In this document: positions 1 through 12,948 of the stretch, piece by piece | Numbering within the stretch: the first letter of the stretch is position 1 | How the letters are laid out: every line of letters starts with the position of its first letter | NCBI RefSeq assembly: GCF_022682495.2 | Contig: NC_071391.1 | Span: 10,205,680-10,269,679 of the forward strand | DNA: 64,000 bases | Source: Desmodus rotundus | Taxonomy: Eukaryota > Chordata > Mammalia > Chiroptera > Phyllostomidae | Direction of reading: 5' to 3' | Position numbers and translations under genes: made by a program | The notes under the pieces: generated by a model | Seen by the model: only the letters and a program-made list of their open reading frames with translations | What the model was told of the DNA's origin: nothing | Database searches by the model: none

Positions 1-2515
1 GTGACATGGTGTCATCTCCATTGGTATCTAGTTAACACAGGCTGGGTGTCTCTGCCCAAACAGATCTCAGGAGATAGCCTGGCACCCTGAGCCAGCTATT
101 TAAAACCACGCTCCTCGTCAATCTGGCTTCATCTTTCCTAACAGCCTGTAAATGATTTTCAAGTGGCCGAATGTGGAGGGGATGGTGGGGGACGTTTGGC
201 TCATTGTGAATCAGTCATTTGAGCAATTCCGCCTTCCCCCATAACATAGCGCTTTTAGCTTTGCGGGGAAGTCTTGGGACTACACTGACCCTGTTGCGCA
301 ATGAATCGCAACCAACCTTTAGTGCCCTCGGAGAGGTGTGCCTTTTTAAAGACGGAAATTGGATGGCAAACAGGGTGGGCACTTTACCTGCTTCTCAAGG
401 TGTAGAACAATTGTCAATTACTTCAGAGGCTATTAGGAAAAACACACACCTGCTACATTAACAAACGGTGAATCACTCACGTGGTGGCAAAGTTGTTCCC
501 TTTTCATTTCCCTGTGAGGTCTCTGATTTCACGAATGGAGGTCTTCATGCGGGTGGGGCTGGTGTGATTGAACTCTGCGGCAGGAGCAGGTGGCAGGCTT
601 TGAGCATTCTGAGGGCAAGTGCCTCAAGTTACATTGTTACATTGTAACAATATTCTTTCCCTTTCATTGTATTTATTTTTGCAGTTGCTTGCTATTCACG
701 ACAAGCCACACAGGTTGCTTTTCATTTACGATAGTGACATGAAATTTCTTTTAAAAATAAGAGATTTCTTTTGGGTAAAAGTGAGTCAACTTAAAGAAAA
801 CATGTTAGCAAATACTAGTGTTACTGAATGGAGACCCAGACCGGAGCAGGTCTGCCTTGGGCCAGCCAGTAGTGTGTGGGTTTTTGACTTTGTGCAGGAA
901 AGGTTACATGAGTCCAGGTGATTCTGAAAGTACGTTTATTAAAGCTGGGAACAGTGAAACAAAGGAAGGACTTAGGGCAGAAGAAGCAGCAGGAGGGAAA
1001 CTAGGCTGAGCTCTGCTAGCTGGCTCCCTAGAAATGCTGCAGGAAAGAAGTGAGCCAAGGTGGGGCTTCTTTTAGCTCACTGGAGAATCAGAGAAAAGGG
1101 GCCCTTGGAGACAGATTCAGGGGGTAGGACCGGGGACGAGCTGCCATGCCCACTGCTTCCCTGGTTGCAACTCTCACGGGGTCCCTTAGAGTTTAGGAGG
1201 AAGTAAAAAGTTCATGCCTGAGAAGGACCATGGGTGTGCTCTGGAGAGAGTCCGTACTGGCGTCCTTTGTCTTGGGGGATTTCCTCTCTCTTCTGAGACT
1301 GAGAATCAGAGGGGAGGGTTTTGGCAGAATATGCATCAGCTCTCCAGGTGCGTTTTTAATATGCTGATGCATCAAAATGAGCTCATAGGGGAGTATGGGA
1401 TCCTTCTCTGGTCAGCTTCATGGCTTCACTTTTATCTTGGGTGTGTCTGGCTCTAGTTGGGTTTTTGTTATTTGTTCCCCTGACTTCATCCATCCTTGGG
1501 TTTGGCTGGCACAAACAGCATGAATTGGGTCTCTGTGTCCTATCTCCCTGACCATGTCAATTCAAGCTATTTATTCTCAGGCTAGGGAGGGAAGGGATAA
1601 GCAGTTGTTCTCCAGTGTCCTTGGTGAGGGAAGATAAGGTCTTGCAGTTCAGTAGCTGGCTGTAAGTTGTTCAAATTGTTTGGCTTTGTTTAATTATCTT
1701 GTCTCAGTTTCCCCATTCCACCAGCCCAGGAATATTCCCAGCTTCTTACCATCCTGCCTCACTAGGACAGGCATGGGTTTTGGCCAAAATCATGGAAGTG
1801 GGCAGAAATTTCTGGCTTGGGAGAGACTCATTATTAAGCCATCCCCCGCCCCCCTCCCCCCCGGCACGTTAGTTGTTTGCTATGATCCAACATGTTCCAG
1901 AATTATTGCAATGATTTTTTTTTTTTTTTTGCACATCAGTTTTTTCAAGGACAAGAAATATTCTTTACTCAACCTGCATCCCTCAATGCCGAGCCCAATG
2001 CCTGGCATGAAGGAAGTGCTCCAAGTTCAATGAACAAAGGAAGAACAACACACAGGCTTGTTCTCACTGAGCTCGCTCTCCCAGTGCCCCATGAGGCAGG
2101 AGGAGCAGGTGACTGAGTCACAGAGTCAGAATCCGCTCTAAGTCGTGCAGTGAAGGAGAGGCTGGGCTTGGGGGCTAAGTCCAGGCCTCCCCCGCACAGC
2201 GCCTAGGATGAGCAGAGGGCTGCCTGGGCTTTAGTGAGGGCAGGGAGCAGTGGCTTTAGCTTTGAGTCCTGCCTCTTTTGGTAGAGAGACCCAGGCCTGC
2301 CAGGGACCAAGGGCCATCTTTGGTGGGGAAGAAGGTGGCTCTGGAGATTTCTGCAGGGTCCCTCTGTGGGGAACATTTGGGGGAACTCTGACCAGTACCC
2401 AAAGAGTCCCACCTCCAGGGTTGTCAGGAATTTGGAGCAGGTGGGGGCCAGAATTTGCGGCTCTGTGTTTGCATTGTACTGTGACAACACCTACCTCTGA
2501 GCTTGATTGTTCCAG
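1..2515. other. Intron of SLC43A3 (5' part, upstream exons outside window)
   Basis: No coding exon was recognised here. The first SLC43A3 exon in the window begins at 2516 and already encodes a mid-protein membrane segment, so the exons for roughly the first 120 residues lie to the left. The stretch holds a C-rich run near 1845-1862, a T-run near 1915-1930 and a weak L2/MIR-like tail near 1985-2035. Open frames in it are short and resemble no known family. Confidence 0.6.
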
Positions 2516-5500
2516 CCTCAGCGCCACTGCTCTTCCTGGCCATGCCCATGCTCACCGTCGGCGGAGTCCTGTTTCTGATCACCAACCTTCAGGTGGAAGG
2601 CCGCCCTCAACCCCGGGACCCAGCAGGAGGCTGCGGAGGGATACGGGGGAGCAAAACACTTTTGTCCCTCAGCTGCCTGAAGTGGGGGCTTGCCTAAGCC
2701 AGGGTGGCAGCTGTGGGACGGAGGGTGGTCTGGGTGTCATGGAGGCTGGGCCCACGCTGGGCGCACTGGAAACAGTTCTCTCGTGAGTAAGTGAATGATT
2801 CGGGCTGGTCGTGTGTCCTCCAGATTGGGAACCTCTTTGGCAAACACCGCTCGACCATCATCACCCTCTACAATGGAGCATTTGACTCTTCCTCAGCCGT
2901 CTTTCTTATCGTTAAGGTAAAAATCAGCAACGGGCCAACATTCATTGAACACTTACATCTGCCAGGCACTGGTCTAGTAAACTTTGCGTGATTTCTCTCC
3001 ATGAGCCCTTCTGCTGCTAGTAAGGTGACATTTGAACGTGAACCCAGGACTGTCTGGTTCTAGAGCCTGAGCCTGTAACCCTTAAGCCTCTTCTTTAAAT
3101 TTACATAGGATTTTGGGGAGAAGCTAAGGGAAGCTGTGGCTATGATGTGCCTGGGCCAGTGTTGGCCGCACAGTGGGTCCCTTTGGCACGGGGGTCTTTG
3201 CTCCAAGAGGTGGGAGGCAGCTATGGGGACTGTGGGGGCATAGTCACATAGCATAGTGTCCTCAGGGTTCATCCATGTTGCACCCTGTGGCAGAATTGCC
3301 TTCCTTTCAAGGCTGAATGATACTCTATTGCATGTGTAACCACAGTTTGTTGATCCACTCATCTCTGGACGAACACTCGGGTTGCTTCCACCTTTGCATG
3401 TTGTGAAAAATGCTGCTGTGAACATGCGTGTAACACTAACTTTTCTCTCCTTCTGCTGCAGCTGCTTTATGAACAGGGCATCAGCCTCAGGGCCTCCTTC
3501 ATCTTCCTGTCTTTGTGCAGTGCCTGGCATGTGGGGCGTACCTTCCTCCTGATGCCTCTGGGGCACATCCCCTACCCCCTGCCCCCCAGCTACAGCTATG
3601 GGTAAGGACTGTGATCTGGTGTTTGTGGGCCAGAGCCCCTCAGGTGGCCTGAGGTAGGAAGCAGGGGGCAGGGCAGACAGGGTGATAGAGGGCAGAGGAA
3701 ACCTGTCACAGATGAGGACTGGAAAAAGGGGGTATCAATTAGCTATTGACACATTACATCCCCCCCACCCCCCACAGCCAACCAAAACTCACTGGCCTAA
3801 AACATGAAGCACTTACAATTATTCACAAGTCTGTGGGTAGCTGGATAGTTCGACTGACTGGGGACAGGCTTGGGTGATCATGACAGGGCTTGCTCATGTC
3901 TCCGATCATCTATCTGGTGGGCTAGCGGGGGGCTAGGTGGTCTAGGATGGCAGACATTTGAGGTGACAGGGATGCCTGGTCACCTGGCTCTCATCATTCA
4001 GCAGGCTAGCTTGGGTTGATTTACATGGTGGTTTCAGGGTTCAAAAGAGTGCAGAAGTGCCCAAGGTTCTTAAAGTTGAGGGTTGGAATTGGTACATCAC
4101 CCTGTCTGCTGTGTTTTCGTGGCTGAAGCAGCTGATAAGCCAGCCCAGATTCAAGGGGTGGAGAACAGTGAGAGCTGCAGTCACATTGCCAAGCGTGGGG
4201 AACAGAGGAGGTGAAGAAATGCAACCACTTTGCAGTCCATCACCACAACTAGCAGAGAAAGGACACGCATTTGCTGCTCACTTACTATTTGCAGACCCAC
4301 AGGCTCTCGGGTTTCATCTCACGATCATCCTCTGAGTTAGATGTCCTTATCTCCATTTTCCAAATGGGAAATTTGAGGCTCAGAAGGGTTAAGTCTGCAT
4401 CATCTTGCCAGCTAGGATGTGGCAGAGCTGGGCCTGTCCTACTCTTCCCACACTTCCCAAACATTGCTGCCTATTTGAATCACCAGGATTATTACTTGGA
4501 GACCTTTGAAAAAAACATGGAAGCCTGGCTTGCATGACCAGGCATTCTGACTTCACCAGTCTGGGCTGTGAGCTGGGCGCTGGCGTTGGTAAAGGTGATT
4601 GCATTGTGCAGGGACATTGGAGATCCACTCCGCTGTGTCCTCCAGCCTGAATCTCAGGCTTAGCTCACAGCCCTTGGGCTGGGATGGTGTGGCTTCTGTT
4701 TCCACAGCCTGTGCTCTAGGGATAGCACTGGAGAGATGAAGGAGGAAAGAGCTGAGTTCAGAAAGTTGGACCTACCGTCCAAGGAGCTCCTGTCACCAAA
4801 GGAAGGTGAGCTCTGCTGGGTAAGCCATTTCCCCTTCAGAGCCTGGTCTTCTTCCCCTGGCTGACCTGGCTCCTCACCCCCAGAGCTCCACCAGGACTCA
4901 GACTCAGGAAAGGTTAGGTGGAGACGTCCTGTAGCATCTTCTCAGCCCCGTCATTTCATGGAGTCCAGAGAGGGGCAAGACCTTTGTCCCTTCTCTGTTT
5001 TCTATCCCTCTTTTCTCTTTCTCTCATCTCACCATCTCCCATACCCCTGAAGTCAGCCTTCTGCCATTGTTTTCCTTTCCCCCAACTGCTAATTCCCAAG
5101 TCTAGCTTGTTTGTCCCATTTCCTGCAAGTCCCCTGGGTCTGCCCCCTCTAACTGTCCCATCTCCATTGCTTCCTCCTTTCTTTCCTCTGTCTGCTTTGG
5201 GTCTTTGGTACAAAACATCACAAACCACTGCTGGCTAAGGTAGAAACAAGAAAGGAGGTCACAAAAAAGTTTGGGAAGCTCACAAAATCAAGGGAAAATG
5301 AAATTGCCAGGCTCCGGGAACAGTGGAATGAGGGATCCCAGTCCAAAGTCATAGCCAGTCTGCTTCTCTAGGAAGAATGATTGATTGGTCCACCTTGGGT
5401 GAGGCACAGAACGCCTGATTCATAGTTCTATCTCCCCTCCACCCCCCCCCCGCCCCATGAGGGATAAAGCAGGGATTTCCAGAAGGAACCAGGGTCCTGG

Positions 5501-8500
5501 GACCAAACGAAAGCGAGGGCATGCACAGCAGCCAAAACAGCAGCTGTCTTCCATCAACCCTTTGCTCATCTCTCCCATTCTCCTCTCCTTGTCTTTCCTT
5601 TCACTGTCCTGGCTAAAAAAGATCAGGGTAAAGTATTAGTGTGAGAAGCGGTGTTGGCTCCAAGCTGTGAAAGATGGGATTTCAGCATACAGAGAACATA
5701 GGGGCGGGTCATTCAAGGTGGTAGAGCCAGATGACAAAGGCATAAGGGTAGGGACTTGTGAGTTGTAGTCAGCCTTGGGAGCACCCCCAGATGAGTTCTA
5801 GAGGGCCATGATAGAAGTGAATTTGGACCTCAGGCTGTCCCACTAAGGACTCTTATTCTTGTCTATCCCACCCCTCTACTTGCCTTGTAATTCACACCCA
5901 GACCCTCCTTTCCCCAACAGAGACCCCAGGACCAGCACAGCCGGAGAAACAGCGTTCTTTCCGGAGCTATGTTTTCTCTCGGCTCTTTGCCTGGCACCTG
6001 GTGTGGCTTTCTGTGATACAGTTGTGGCACTACCTCTTCATCGGCACCCTCAACTCTCTGCTCACCAACTTGGCCAGTGGGGACAGGGCGCTGGGTATGT
6101 GGCGGGGCTGGGAGGCAGCCCATCTGCACATCCCGCTGGGGACTTGGAACCTGAGGGCGTGGGGTGCTAAGATCAGCGGGGCTATGTGCCCCAGCGGGAG
6201 GTCTGAGCCAGCATTTGGGGAGGAGGGTCAGGCCAGACAAGGGCAAGGTGGGAAAGCCCTCTCCTGTGAGGAAGGCCTGGAAATTATCCACCAAGCCCCC
6301 TCTCTGTCCTCTGCAGTCAGCAGCTACACAAATGCCTTTGCCATCACTCAGTTCTTTGGAGTGCTGTGCGCCCCCTGGAATGGCCTGCTTATGGACCGGC
6401 TTAAACAGAAGTACCAGAAGGAGGCGAGAAAGACGGGTGAGACCTGGGCTCCTGAGGATCAGGGAACCAGAAGGGGAGAGGTCTTCGTACAGCTCCATGC
6501 CCGTCTTCTCTTTTGTTCTTAATCTTTTTGTACTTGTATCTGTCCATCATCCATCCATCCATCCATCCATCCACCCACCTACCCACTAGTCTTTGAGTAC
6601 CAATAACGTGCCAGCCACAGTTCCAGATTCAACAATGGACAAGACAGAGAGAACCTTGTTCTCAAGCTGTCCTCAGTCTAGAGGTTGGAGAAAGGCAAGT
6701 GTCAGTCATTGCAGTCCATGAAGTAAATCGCAGGGGGCTATGGGGACATGAAGAAGGGCACATAACCTGTTCCGGGATAGGATGAGATTGGTGTCAGGGA
6801 AGGCTTCCTGGAGGAAGTGGCACCTGAGCTGAGAGCTGAAGGATAAGTAAGAAGTGAGGAGATGAAGAGGAGAGCCCTGAAAGAATGGCCCAGGAATACA
6901 GTGGGGTCAAGATGATGAAGGAAGGAGCAAAACATTGAAGAATCTGGGCAATTCCAGAAAGTGATTCAGGCATGCCAGGGCACTGAGTACTAGGGAATGG
7001 TGGGCAGGGGCTGGTGAGGGAGGAGTCAGAAGGGGCAGGCAGCTGGCCACGTCCAAGGAGCGTGGACAGGATCCTTGGATGTGTTGAAGGGACGGAGGAG
7101 TGCTGAGGTCTTTCAGCCTCTGGGGGTGTGCATGGGGAGGGACTGAAGCAGAGAGTCCCGTTTATCCTACGGTTTCACCCACACCTCTCCCCCACTTCCT
7201 GGCACTGCTTCTCCTGCTCCTGCCGGAGTCTTCTAAAGCAAATCTCAGGCGTCAAATCATTTCACCCGTAAACACTTCAGTTAGCGTCTGTAACAACTAA
7301 GGACTCTTTTACTTAAGCATCGCTGTAATATTATCACCCCTAAAACAACCCTGATAGTTTCTTATTATCGTGTAATGTGTAGTTCTGTCCAGATTTCCCT
7401 AGTTGCTTCAAATATGTCTTGTTACAGTTGGTTTGTTCAAATTAGGGTCCACACAGTGTATTTTTGTTTGAGGTCTTTTCTGTCTTTTAAAATCTGTGTC
7501 CCTCTCTCACTCTCCCCTCCCCCGGTTGTTTATTTGTTGAAGAAACTGGGTCTTTTGGTATGTGAATTTCCCAATTTCAGATTTGGCATCCTTTTCATGT
7601 CATTGAAAAATGTCTCTTTAATTGGGTATTTCCTGTAAACAGGCAGATTGGAAGCTGAGGGGACTCGGTTTAATATTTTTTGGTGAGAATGATTCAGCGG
7701 TGGGGTGGAGGGCTCAACGGCCCTCGGTACTACTTGTCCCTGCTTTACGATGTTGCGATTGATTAGCGGGATCAGATGCTGTCATGCTAATGGCCCATGA
7801 TAAAGTTTCCCATCAGCTGCCTGCCTCGTGATCTTAGCAGCCATTGATGATCAATGCCAAGACCCATTATTTTATTAGGGTTACGAAATGGTGATTTTCT
7901 ATTTGTATCTTCCCTTCCGCTTTTAATAGCTAGAATTTCTCTCGAAAAAAAACTTTTCCTGAAGTAAATGCTTGGCTTTTCCTCTATTTACATTTCATAA
8001 TAATGAGGTTGCCATAGCAACTCCTAGGGTGACTACTTGTTTGTTTTTCAAAGTTTCATTTTTAAATCCATTTGAATGTATTTCAATCCGTTTCTATCAA
8101 AATTCTTGATGCTCACATTGTCCCGTTTTTGGACTTGACCAGTCCAGTGTCTGTGACCTTTAGATGCAATCCTACTTATTTTAGATGGTGTCTTTACTTT
8201 CTAGCATAATCGGAGGTCTGGGTCCATTTCAGTGGGGATGTTTCCCGCCCCAGGCCTCAGAGCAGCCATCTTTCCAAGTAGCCCTGGGTCCCTCTAATGG
8301 GCAACAGTATTTAAAGACTACAGTGTGGGTGTTACTATTTCTAATTATCCTGGGTTCTCCTTGCTTTTAGGCCTTGGACAGAGGTAAGACATCCATAATT
8401 TTTTAGATGAAAAAATACATCATGAATAGCTAGTGTTGGTGTTTTAATTTAAACTGTACTTCATTGAGTTTGCATCTGTGTATCTTTTCCTCTGAAAATT

Positions 8501-11500
8501 GTGCTTCCTGACAATACTATCTATATACATATACTATGTGTACATAGTATATACTATATACATGTATAGTATTTTAAAAATATACTTTATATACAATTAC
8601 TGGTTTAGTAATATCAATATTTTTAGAATTTTAATTTTCCAGTTCCAGTCACTGGTAAATATTATGTTAGTTTCAGGTGTACCTCATAATACAGGGTCTG
8701 GCACAAATAACACCCATTTTAATTACAAAATCATAAGCATGTAATTCTGTAACATAACAATATCACACCCAAGCACACCATATGACATTTTAGGTGAAAT
8801 GTTCAAATTAAAACTATAAATTATTACACCCGTATTATTACCCCACTAACCACACTTGAGCCGGCGTTACTTCTGCTGGACCCTGTATTACTACTGTATT
8901 TTCCTGTGTATAATGCACACCCACGGTTTTGTGCACATTGTACACGGGACTATTACACCCGTGGTATGTACTCATTATACCCATGTACAATGCACGCCCT
9001 TACTTTTCCCTCAAAAATTTGGGCAAAAGGTGCACATTATACATGGCAAAATATGGTAATAATATAATTGCTGTTCCTTCCTCCCTTGCTCATCCCTAGG
9101 CTATTTCCCACAAGAGACATACAAGAGACTGGCTTAATTCCTATGCTACAAGTCACCAACTTGATATAAAATTATGTTCATCGGTTTCATTTTCTTTCTG
9201 ATTTTTGGGGGATTGTTTTGCTTGTTTCCTTCCTATTATTTTTATTTAATTTTATTTGAAAAACATTTACATATCAAACATGTCCATTTTTCTCAAGCCA
9301 AAGCTGTGAAACAAGATATATTCAAAGACATTTAGTTTCCCTCTCTGTTCCCTGTACTCCATTCCTTCTCTCTCTCTTTGGTAATTATCTTTATTGTTTA
9401 TTTCTTAAAGAAAGGCTATATACATATAATTTCTCTCTTTCTTAGATAAAGGGCAGCGCGCTGCACACCCTACACTGCAGATTTCTTTCTGTGTAACTCT
9501 CTGTTGACTGAGTGTAAATGAATCCGGAGACTTCGCTAGAATTAAACGACAAAGTTCTATTCAAGGGTCTTAAGTGAGTGAATTACAATTCTGGAAACAC
9601 CACTAAGCAATACCTAGAGTGTTCCAAAGAAGAAAAAAGGGTGGAGAGTTTTTATGGCACAAAGCACATTCTTGAAGAGAATCCGCCTTGCATTCTTCTG
9701 AACTGGTGATCTTCCAGGCGCCCAGGTGTCTGGACATGCCAACATTCTTTCCTAAGTTCTTCAGAGGATTAGCTAAAAGATTTATGTACCTCCAGGCACT
9801 GATGCACAACTGAAAAGTTTGGAAGTTTAAGTTTCCAGGCTAAAGTTAGATAAAATCGCTTTCCTCACGTTTCAGCCCACACTGACTTTTGTCTGGTGAC
9901 TGCAGGGACTCCATTTTGTTTCCTCACTTTCCTCACCCCTTCCCTGCTCCACAGGGATCCATCCTCCTTCCTTTAGTCGCTGCCTGGTTCCCTGGGATGT
10001 GGCTGCAACACAGCGGATACAGCATCCCCTCTTGGTGGCTATTTGGGTGGCTTCCAGGCTCTGGCTGTTACCAGTCGAGCTCCTGAGAGTACCTGGCTCT
10101 GGGCTGGAGGGACCAGAGCAGACGCGGAGCCCTGTCAGAGGCTGAGTCCATGGTTGTACTAATCCATGAGCGATTTGACGGTGGTCTACAACCAAGCTGA
10201 GTCCGTGGAAATGGAGAGTCGTGGATATGTTTGAATGTTATTCAAGAGGGGGATTATCGACATTTATTGATGGATCGGAGATGGGGCATGTGGGAGAAGG
10301 ATTCAAGAATAATCCCCAGGCCTCTGCCTGGATGGTTGGGTGCATGTTGGCTCCTCCTTTTCTCCCCATCTTCTTGCCCCTCCCTGCCCTGCCTGGTGCC
10401 CCCTCCAGGCAGCCTCTCCTTGTCCCCCTTGGACCAGGTTCTTCGGCCTCAGCCACGGCCCTTTCCTCAGCGGTGCCTTCGCTGACCTTGACATCTCTGC
10501 TGTGCCTGGGCTTTGCCCTCTGTGCCTCGGTCCCTGTCCTCCCCCTCCAGTATGTCACTTTCATCCTGCAAGTGATCAGCCGCTCCTTCCTCTACGGGGG
10601 CAACGCTGCCTTCTTCACCCTGGCGTAAGTGGGCTTGGGGTGCATTACATAATGGGGGACACATGGGGCAGAAAGAAGCATGCTGGAGGTAAGAAATCAG
10701 GAGGTGAGGGCATCCCTGGAGGTGGTCAGGTGTGGCAGACAGGGCCCTGGAGCAGGTGTAGGGGGTTGAGCTGGGGTGGGGGGAGGGCTAGTGGAGGTAC
10801 AGAGAACGCACTGACTTGAGCCTTCTTGACAGCTCCCTCCTCTGCCTCTGTTATGTGTCTGGTGAACTCCCAGTTGCCCTGCAGCACTCAGTTCTGTTCC
10901 AAATCTCCCAGGAAAGAGTGTTCTCCTCTTTGCACCCTTGGCACTCACTCTGTTACAGAACCCACCCGGGGGAGTGGTGAATGATAAACTATTACGGAAT
11001 GGACCCACCCTTGTACTCCAAGGGTCCCCCCCCCCCATCCCTGTACTAGGTTCACCTTGCCCGCCTCCAGGGAAAGATGTCTCTCAATGCCAGAGATTGG
11101 TGAAAAGGAAAGGGATTATTTATTTAAAGAGTTATACAAACTTAAGAGTAATGACTTAATGTTTTCATTGAGATCCCAAAGTCCTTTAGAATACCCACAA
11201 ACACACAGTCCTTCCTTCCCCCTCTGCCCAGTCCAGGGTACCATTTCTCAGAAAAAGAAATAGAAGTCTATGGTTCTTCTCTGCCCAAGCCGTGTGATCC
11301 CAAAAAGACCCCAAAGACATGTGGTCCTCCAAAAGATGCCGCATGGCTGCTGCACCTGGGTTTAAATCCCAGCGCCAATCTTCCTCTGCTGCACCATTTC
11401 CGACTCCAGCATTCTCATATTTTTCTAGCTTTACTGGGCTGCCACAGTAAGTCCGGGCAGGTGTGCCTCTGTGGTGTGGAGCCAATCATCTCCAAGCTCT

Positions 11501-12948
11501 TATGCAGGCTCTATAAGCAGGGGGAGTTGCCTCCCAGTTAAATCATGGGTGGAAGTCACTCCCATCCCCCTGGCTCAAAGCATGGCCACAGCTGTTTAAC
11601 GTATCTATGAAACCAGTTAAAGGTTATAGATATGTTAAACGAGATTATCTGCGAAAATGTTGTTATTCAAAACAACTCTCAGTGGCCCAGCTCCACGCAT
11701 CCCATCCCCAAGCTCAGACTTGTGGGGGTGAGGACATCCTATATATGTATATATTTTCTAATATATAATATAATAATAATTATATTATATAATATAATAA
11801 TATATATATATATATATTTTTTTTTTCCTGGACACCAAGTTCTGGACCCCATTACAAATCCCCATTTGGGGGCCCCCCTTGGCTGCACCCTGTTACAACT
11901 CTAGCTTTGCTTCCTCAGGGCACGCACCGCCTGGCATAGGGTGATCTGTTTATATGTCTGTCTTTGCCTTGAGACCTCCCCAGGTCCCAGCCTGTGTCTG
12001 GGTCCCCGCTGTCTCCCCAGGGCCCAGCGAAACATCTTCTCAGTGTTCTGAGGTTTGAAGGGTTGAGCCAAGGCAGAGGGAGAAGGGCTGCATGAAGGTG
12101 GGCGGATGAAGGCAGGCCTAGGACAAGGGGAGTCGTGAGCGAGTAGCTGACAAAGGCCCCTGGAGGCCAGGCCCTTACCTGGTGGGAGAGGCCCCGGAGC
12201 TCACCGGAACCCCCTTGTCTGTCACCAGTTTCCCTGCGGAACACTTTGGGAAGCTCTTTGGGCTGGTGATGACCCTGTCAGCCATTGTGTCCCTGCTCCA
12301 GTTCCCCATCTTCACTCTCATCAAAGGCCCCCTCCAGAACAACCCGTTCTATGTGAGTACCGGGGGGACAGGACATCCAGCTCTGGGGGGCCCCAGCAGA
12401 AGACACCCCAAACACGGCAGTGTCCTGACCAGGGCACAGCTTTGTTAGCCTCATTTAAAAAGGTCAGCAAAGTGTAGAACAGGAGTTCAAATCAGTCATT
12501 AGGAGAAAAAAAAGGACTGAACTTACAAACCAAGGAGAACTGCTAGATTATGACATTGGATGAGCCTCACTTAATACTCAGGAACTGTGTGTTCCCACAT
12601 GACTTTGAGCAGGTCATAGAGTGCTCGCCAGGCCTCTGTTTCTTCGCCTGAGAAACGGGCATAATATCCTTCCCCCACCCCACTCCATCAGGCAGAGTAA
12701 AGAATAACTGATGGTCCTTCCCCAGGGACACCATTGTGTCTGAGTGGAAACAGGAGATAAACCAGGCAGAATACTGGTCCCTATGTTGGTGGTGGGGGCC
12801 GTCAGCGTCCCTGGGCTTTGCCTCACTCCTCCTCCCCCTCCAGGTGAATGTGATGCTGGTGCTTGTCACTCTCCTGACATTTGTCCACCCCTTCCTGGTG
12901 TACCGGGAGTGCCAGCAGGAAGCAACTCCTGCCACCACAACTGCTTAG
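2516..12948 (+). CDS. SLC43A3: SLC43A3, equilibrative nucleobase transporter 1 (partial, nine 3' exons)
   Basis: This is a major-facilitator membrane transporter of the SLC43 family; SLC43A3 is known as a purine nucleobase transporter of the plasma membrane. Exons read from the splice sites are 2516-2592, 2824-2916, 3462-3601, 4708-4805, 5921-6094, 6317-6436, 10438-10624, 12229-12352 and 12844-12948. All have AG acceptors and GT donors, the phases join without a break, and the frame ends at TAG 12946-12948. They give about 371 residues of a protein usually near 490. Recognisable segments include [12 protein letters not shown] and ITNLQ in the first exon, [20 protein letters not shown], the hydrophilic variable loop in 4708-4805, [20 protein letters not shown] in 6317-6436, and [11 protein letters not shown] near the C-terminus. 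Several hydrophobic helices are present. The N-terminal exons are outside the window. No frameshift or stop was seen. Confidence 0.95.
3255..3440 (-). mobile_element. L1 ORF2 3' fragment (antisense), old
   Basis: The + strand reads as the reverse complement of the conserved end of L1 ORF2 (first-stage text such as ttcatccatgttgcaccctg, then a section on ctgctgtgaacatg). It lies in the SLC43A3 intron just before the exon at 3462. It is diverged and non-coding. Confidence 0.7.
3745..4245. mobile_element. Old mammalian interspersed repeat, family not fixed
   Basis: The text resembles a common mammal-wide repeat that contains a 'ctggcctaaaac' block, a run of 'gctggatagttcgactgactgg' type, and 'cagcccagattcaagggg' near 4141. 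I recognise the pattern but cannot assign the family from memory. Confidence 0.35.
4250..4440 (-). mobile_element. MIR SINE (antisense)
   Basis: The core ctccattttccaaatggga, then gaggctcagaagggttaag and gatgtggcagagctgggcct, is the reverse-complement MIR signature (tRNA-derived, mammal-wide). It sits in the intron before SLC43A3 exon 4708-4805. Confidence 0.75.
6540..6584. repeat. (CCAT)n microsatellite
   Basis: Uninterrupted ccat units pass into ccacccacctaccc, inside an SLC43A3 intron. Confidence 0.9.
6590..7095 (+). mobile_element. L2 LINE fragment
   Basis: The order of motifs fits an L2 3' region: cgtgccagccacagttccag, then 'caatggacaagacagag', 'cagggaaggcttcctggagg', 'agctgagagctgaaggat' and 'ggatccttggatgtgttgaag'. 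It is non-coding and diverged. Confidence 0.65.
7215..8170 (-). mobile_element. Ancient L1 3' UTR (L1M type, antisense)
   Basis: The run contains ttgttgaagaaactgggtc, 'tttcctgtaaac', 'gcagccattgatgatcaatg' and 'gggttacgaaatggtgat'. This is the reverse complement of the long non-coding 3' tail of old mammalian L1. It accounts for most of the otherwise AT-rich SLC43A3 intron 6437-10437. Confidence 0.6.
8515..8600. repeat. TA/ATAC-rich low-complexity tract
   Basis: Alternating tatata and tacata steps with no coding signal. It adjoins the two inverted-repeat elements at 8691 and 8892. Confidence 0.75.
8691..8886. mobile_element. Short non-autonomous DNA transposon (MITE), mariner-like
   Basis: About 196 bp bounded by terminal inverted repeats: acagggtctggca at 8691-8703 and tgctggaccctgt at 8874-8886. 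The inverted match continues with mismatches to about 25 bp (about 19 matches by eye). The right end is followed by TA; the left end follows AAT. There is no transposase frame. The exact family is not assigned. Confidence 0.55.
8892..9058. mobile_element. Second short inverted-repeat element (MITE-like)
   Basis: The left end tactgtattttcctgtgtat (from 8892) and the reverse complement of the right end (9030-9058) agree at about 22 of 29 positions. The interior repeats a 'tataatgcac / acaccc' motif. It lies only a few bases from the preceding element and has no coding frame. Confidence 0.5.
9059..10437. other. Rest of SLC43A3 intron, unassigned
   Basis: No exon was recognised between 6436 and 10438. 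The part from about 9470 to 10330 has the mixed composition of an old inserted element (possibly an LTR fragment), but I found no clear ends. Confidence 0.4.
10951..11897. mobile_element. Solo endogenous-retrovirus LTR
   Basis: The 947-bp segment starts TGTTACAG and ends CTGTTACA, the TG...CA form of retroviral LTRs. It is flanked by a 4-bp direct repeat ACTC (10947-10950 and 11898-11901), the size typical of gammaretrovirus-like (class I) insertions. A CCAAT box (11482-11486) and a TATAAG box (11512-11517) fit a + orientation U3 promoter. No internal viral genes are present, so it is a solo LTR left by LTR-LTR recombination. An AT microsatellite (about 11737-11825) lies in its 3' part. It sits in the SLC43A3 intron between 10624 and 12229. 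Confidence 0.6.
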
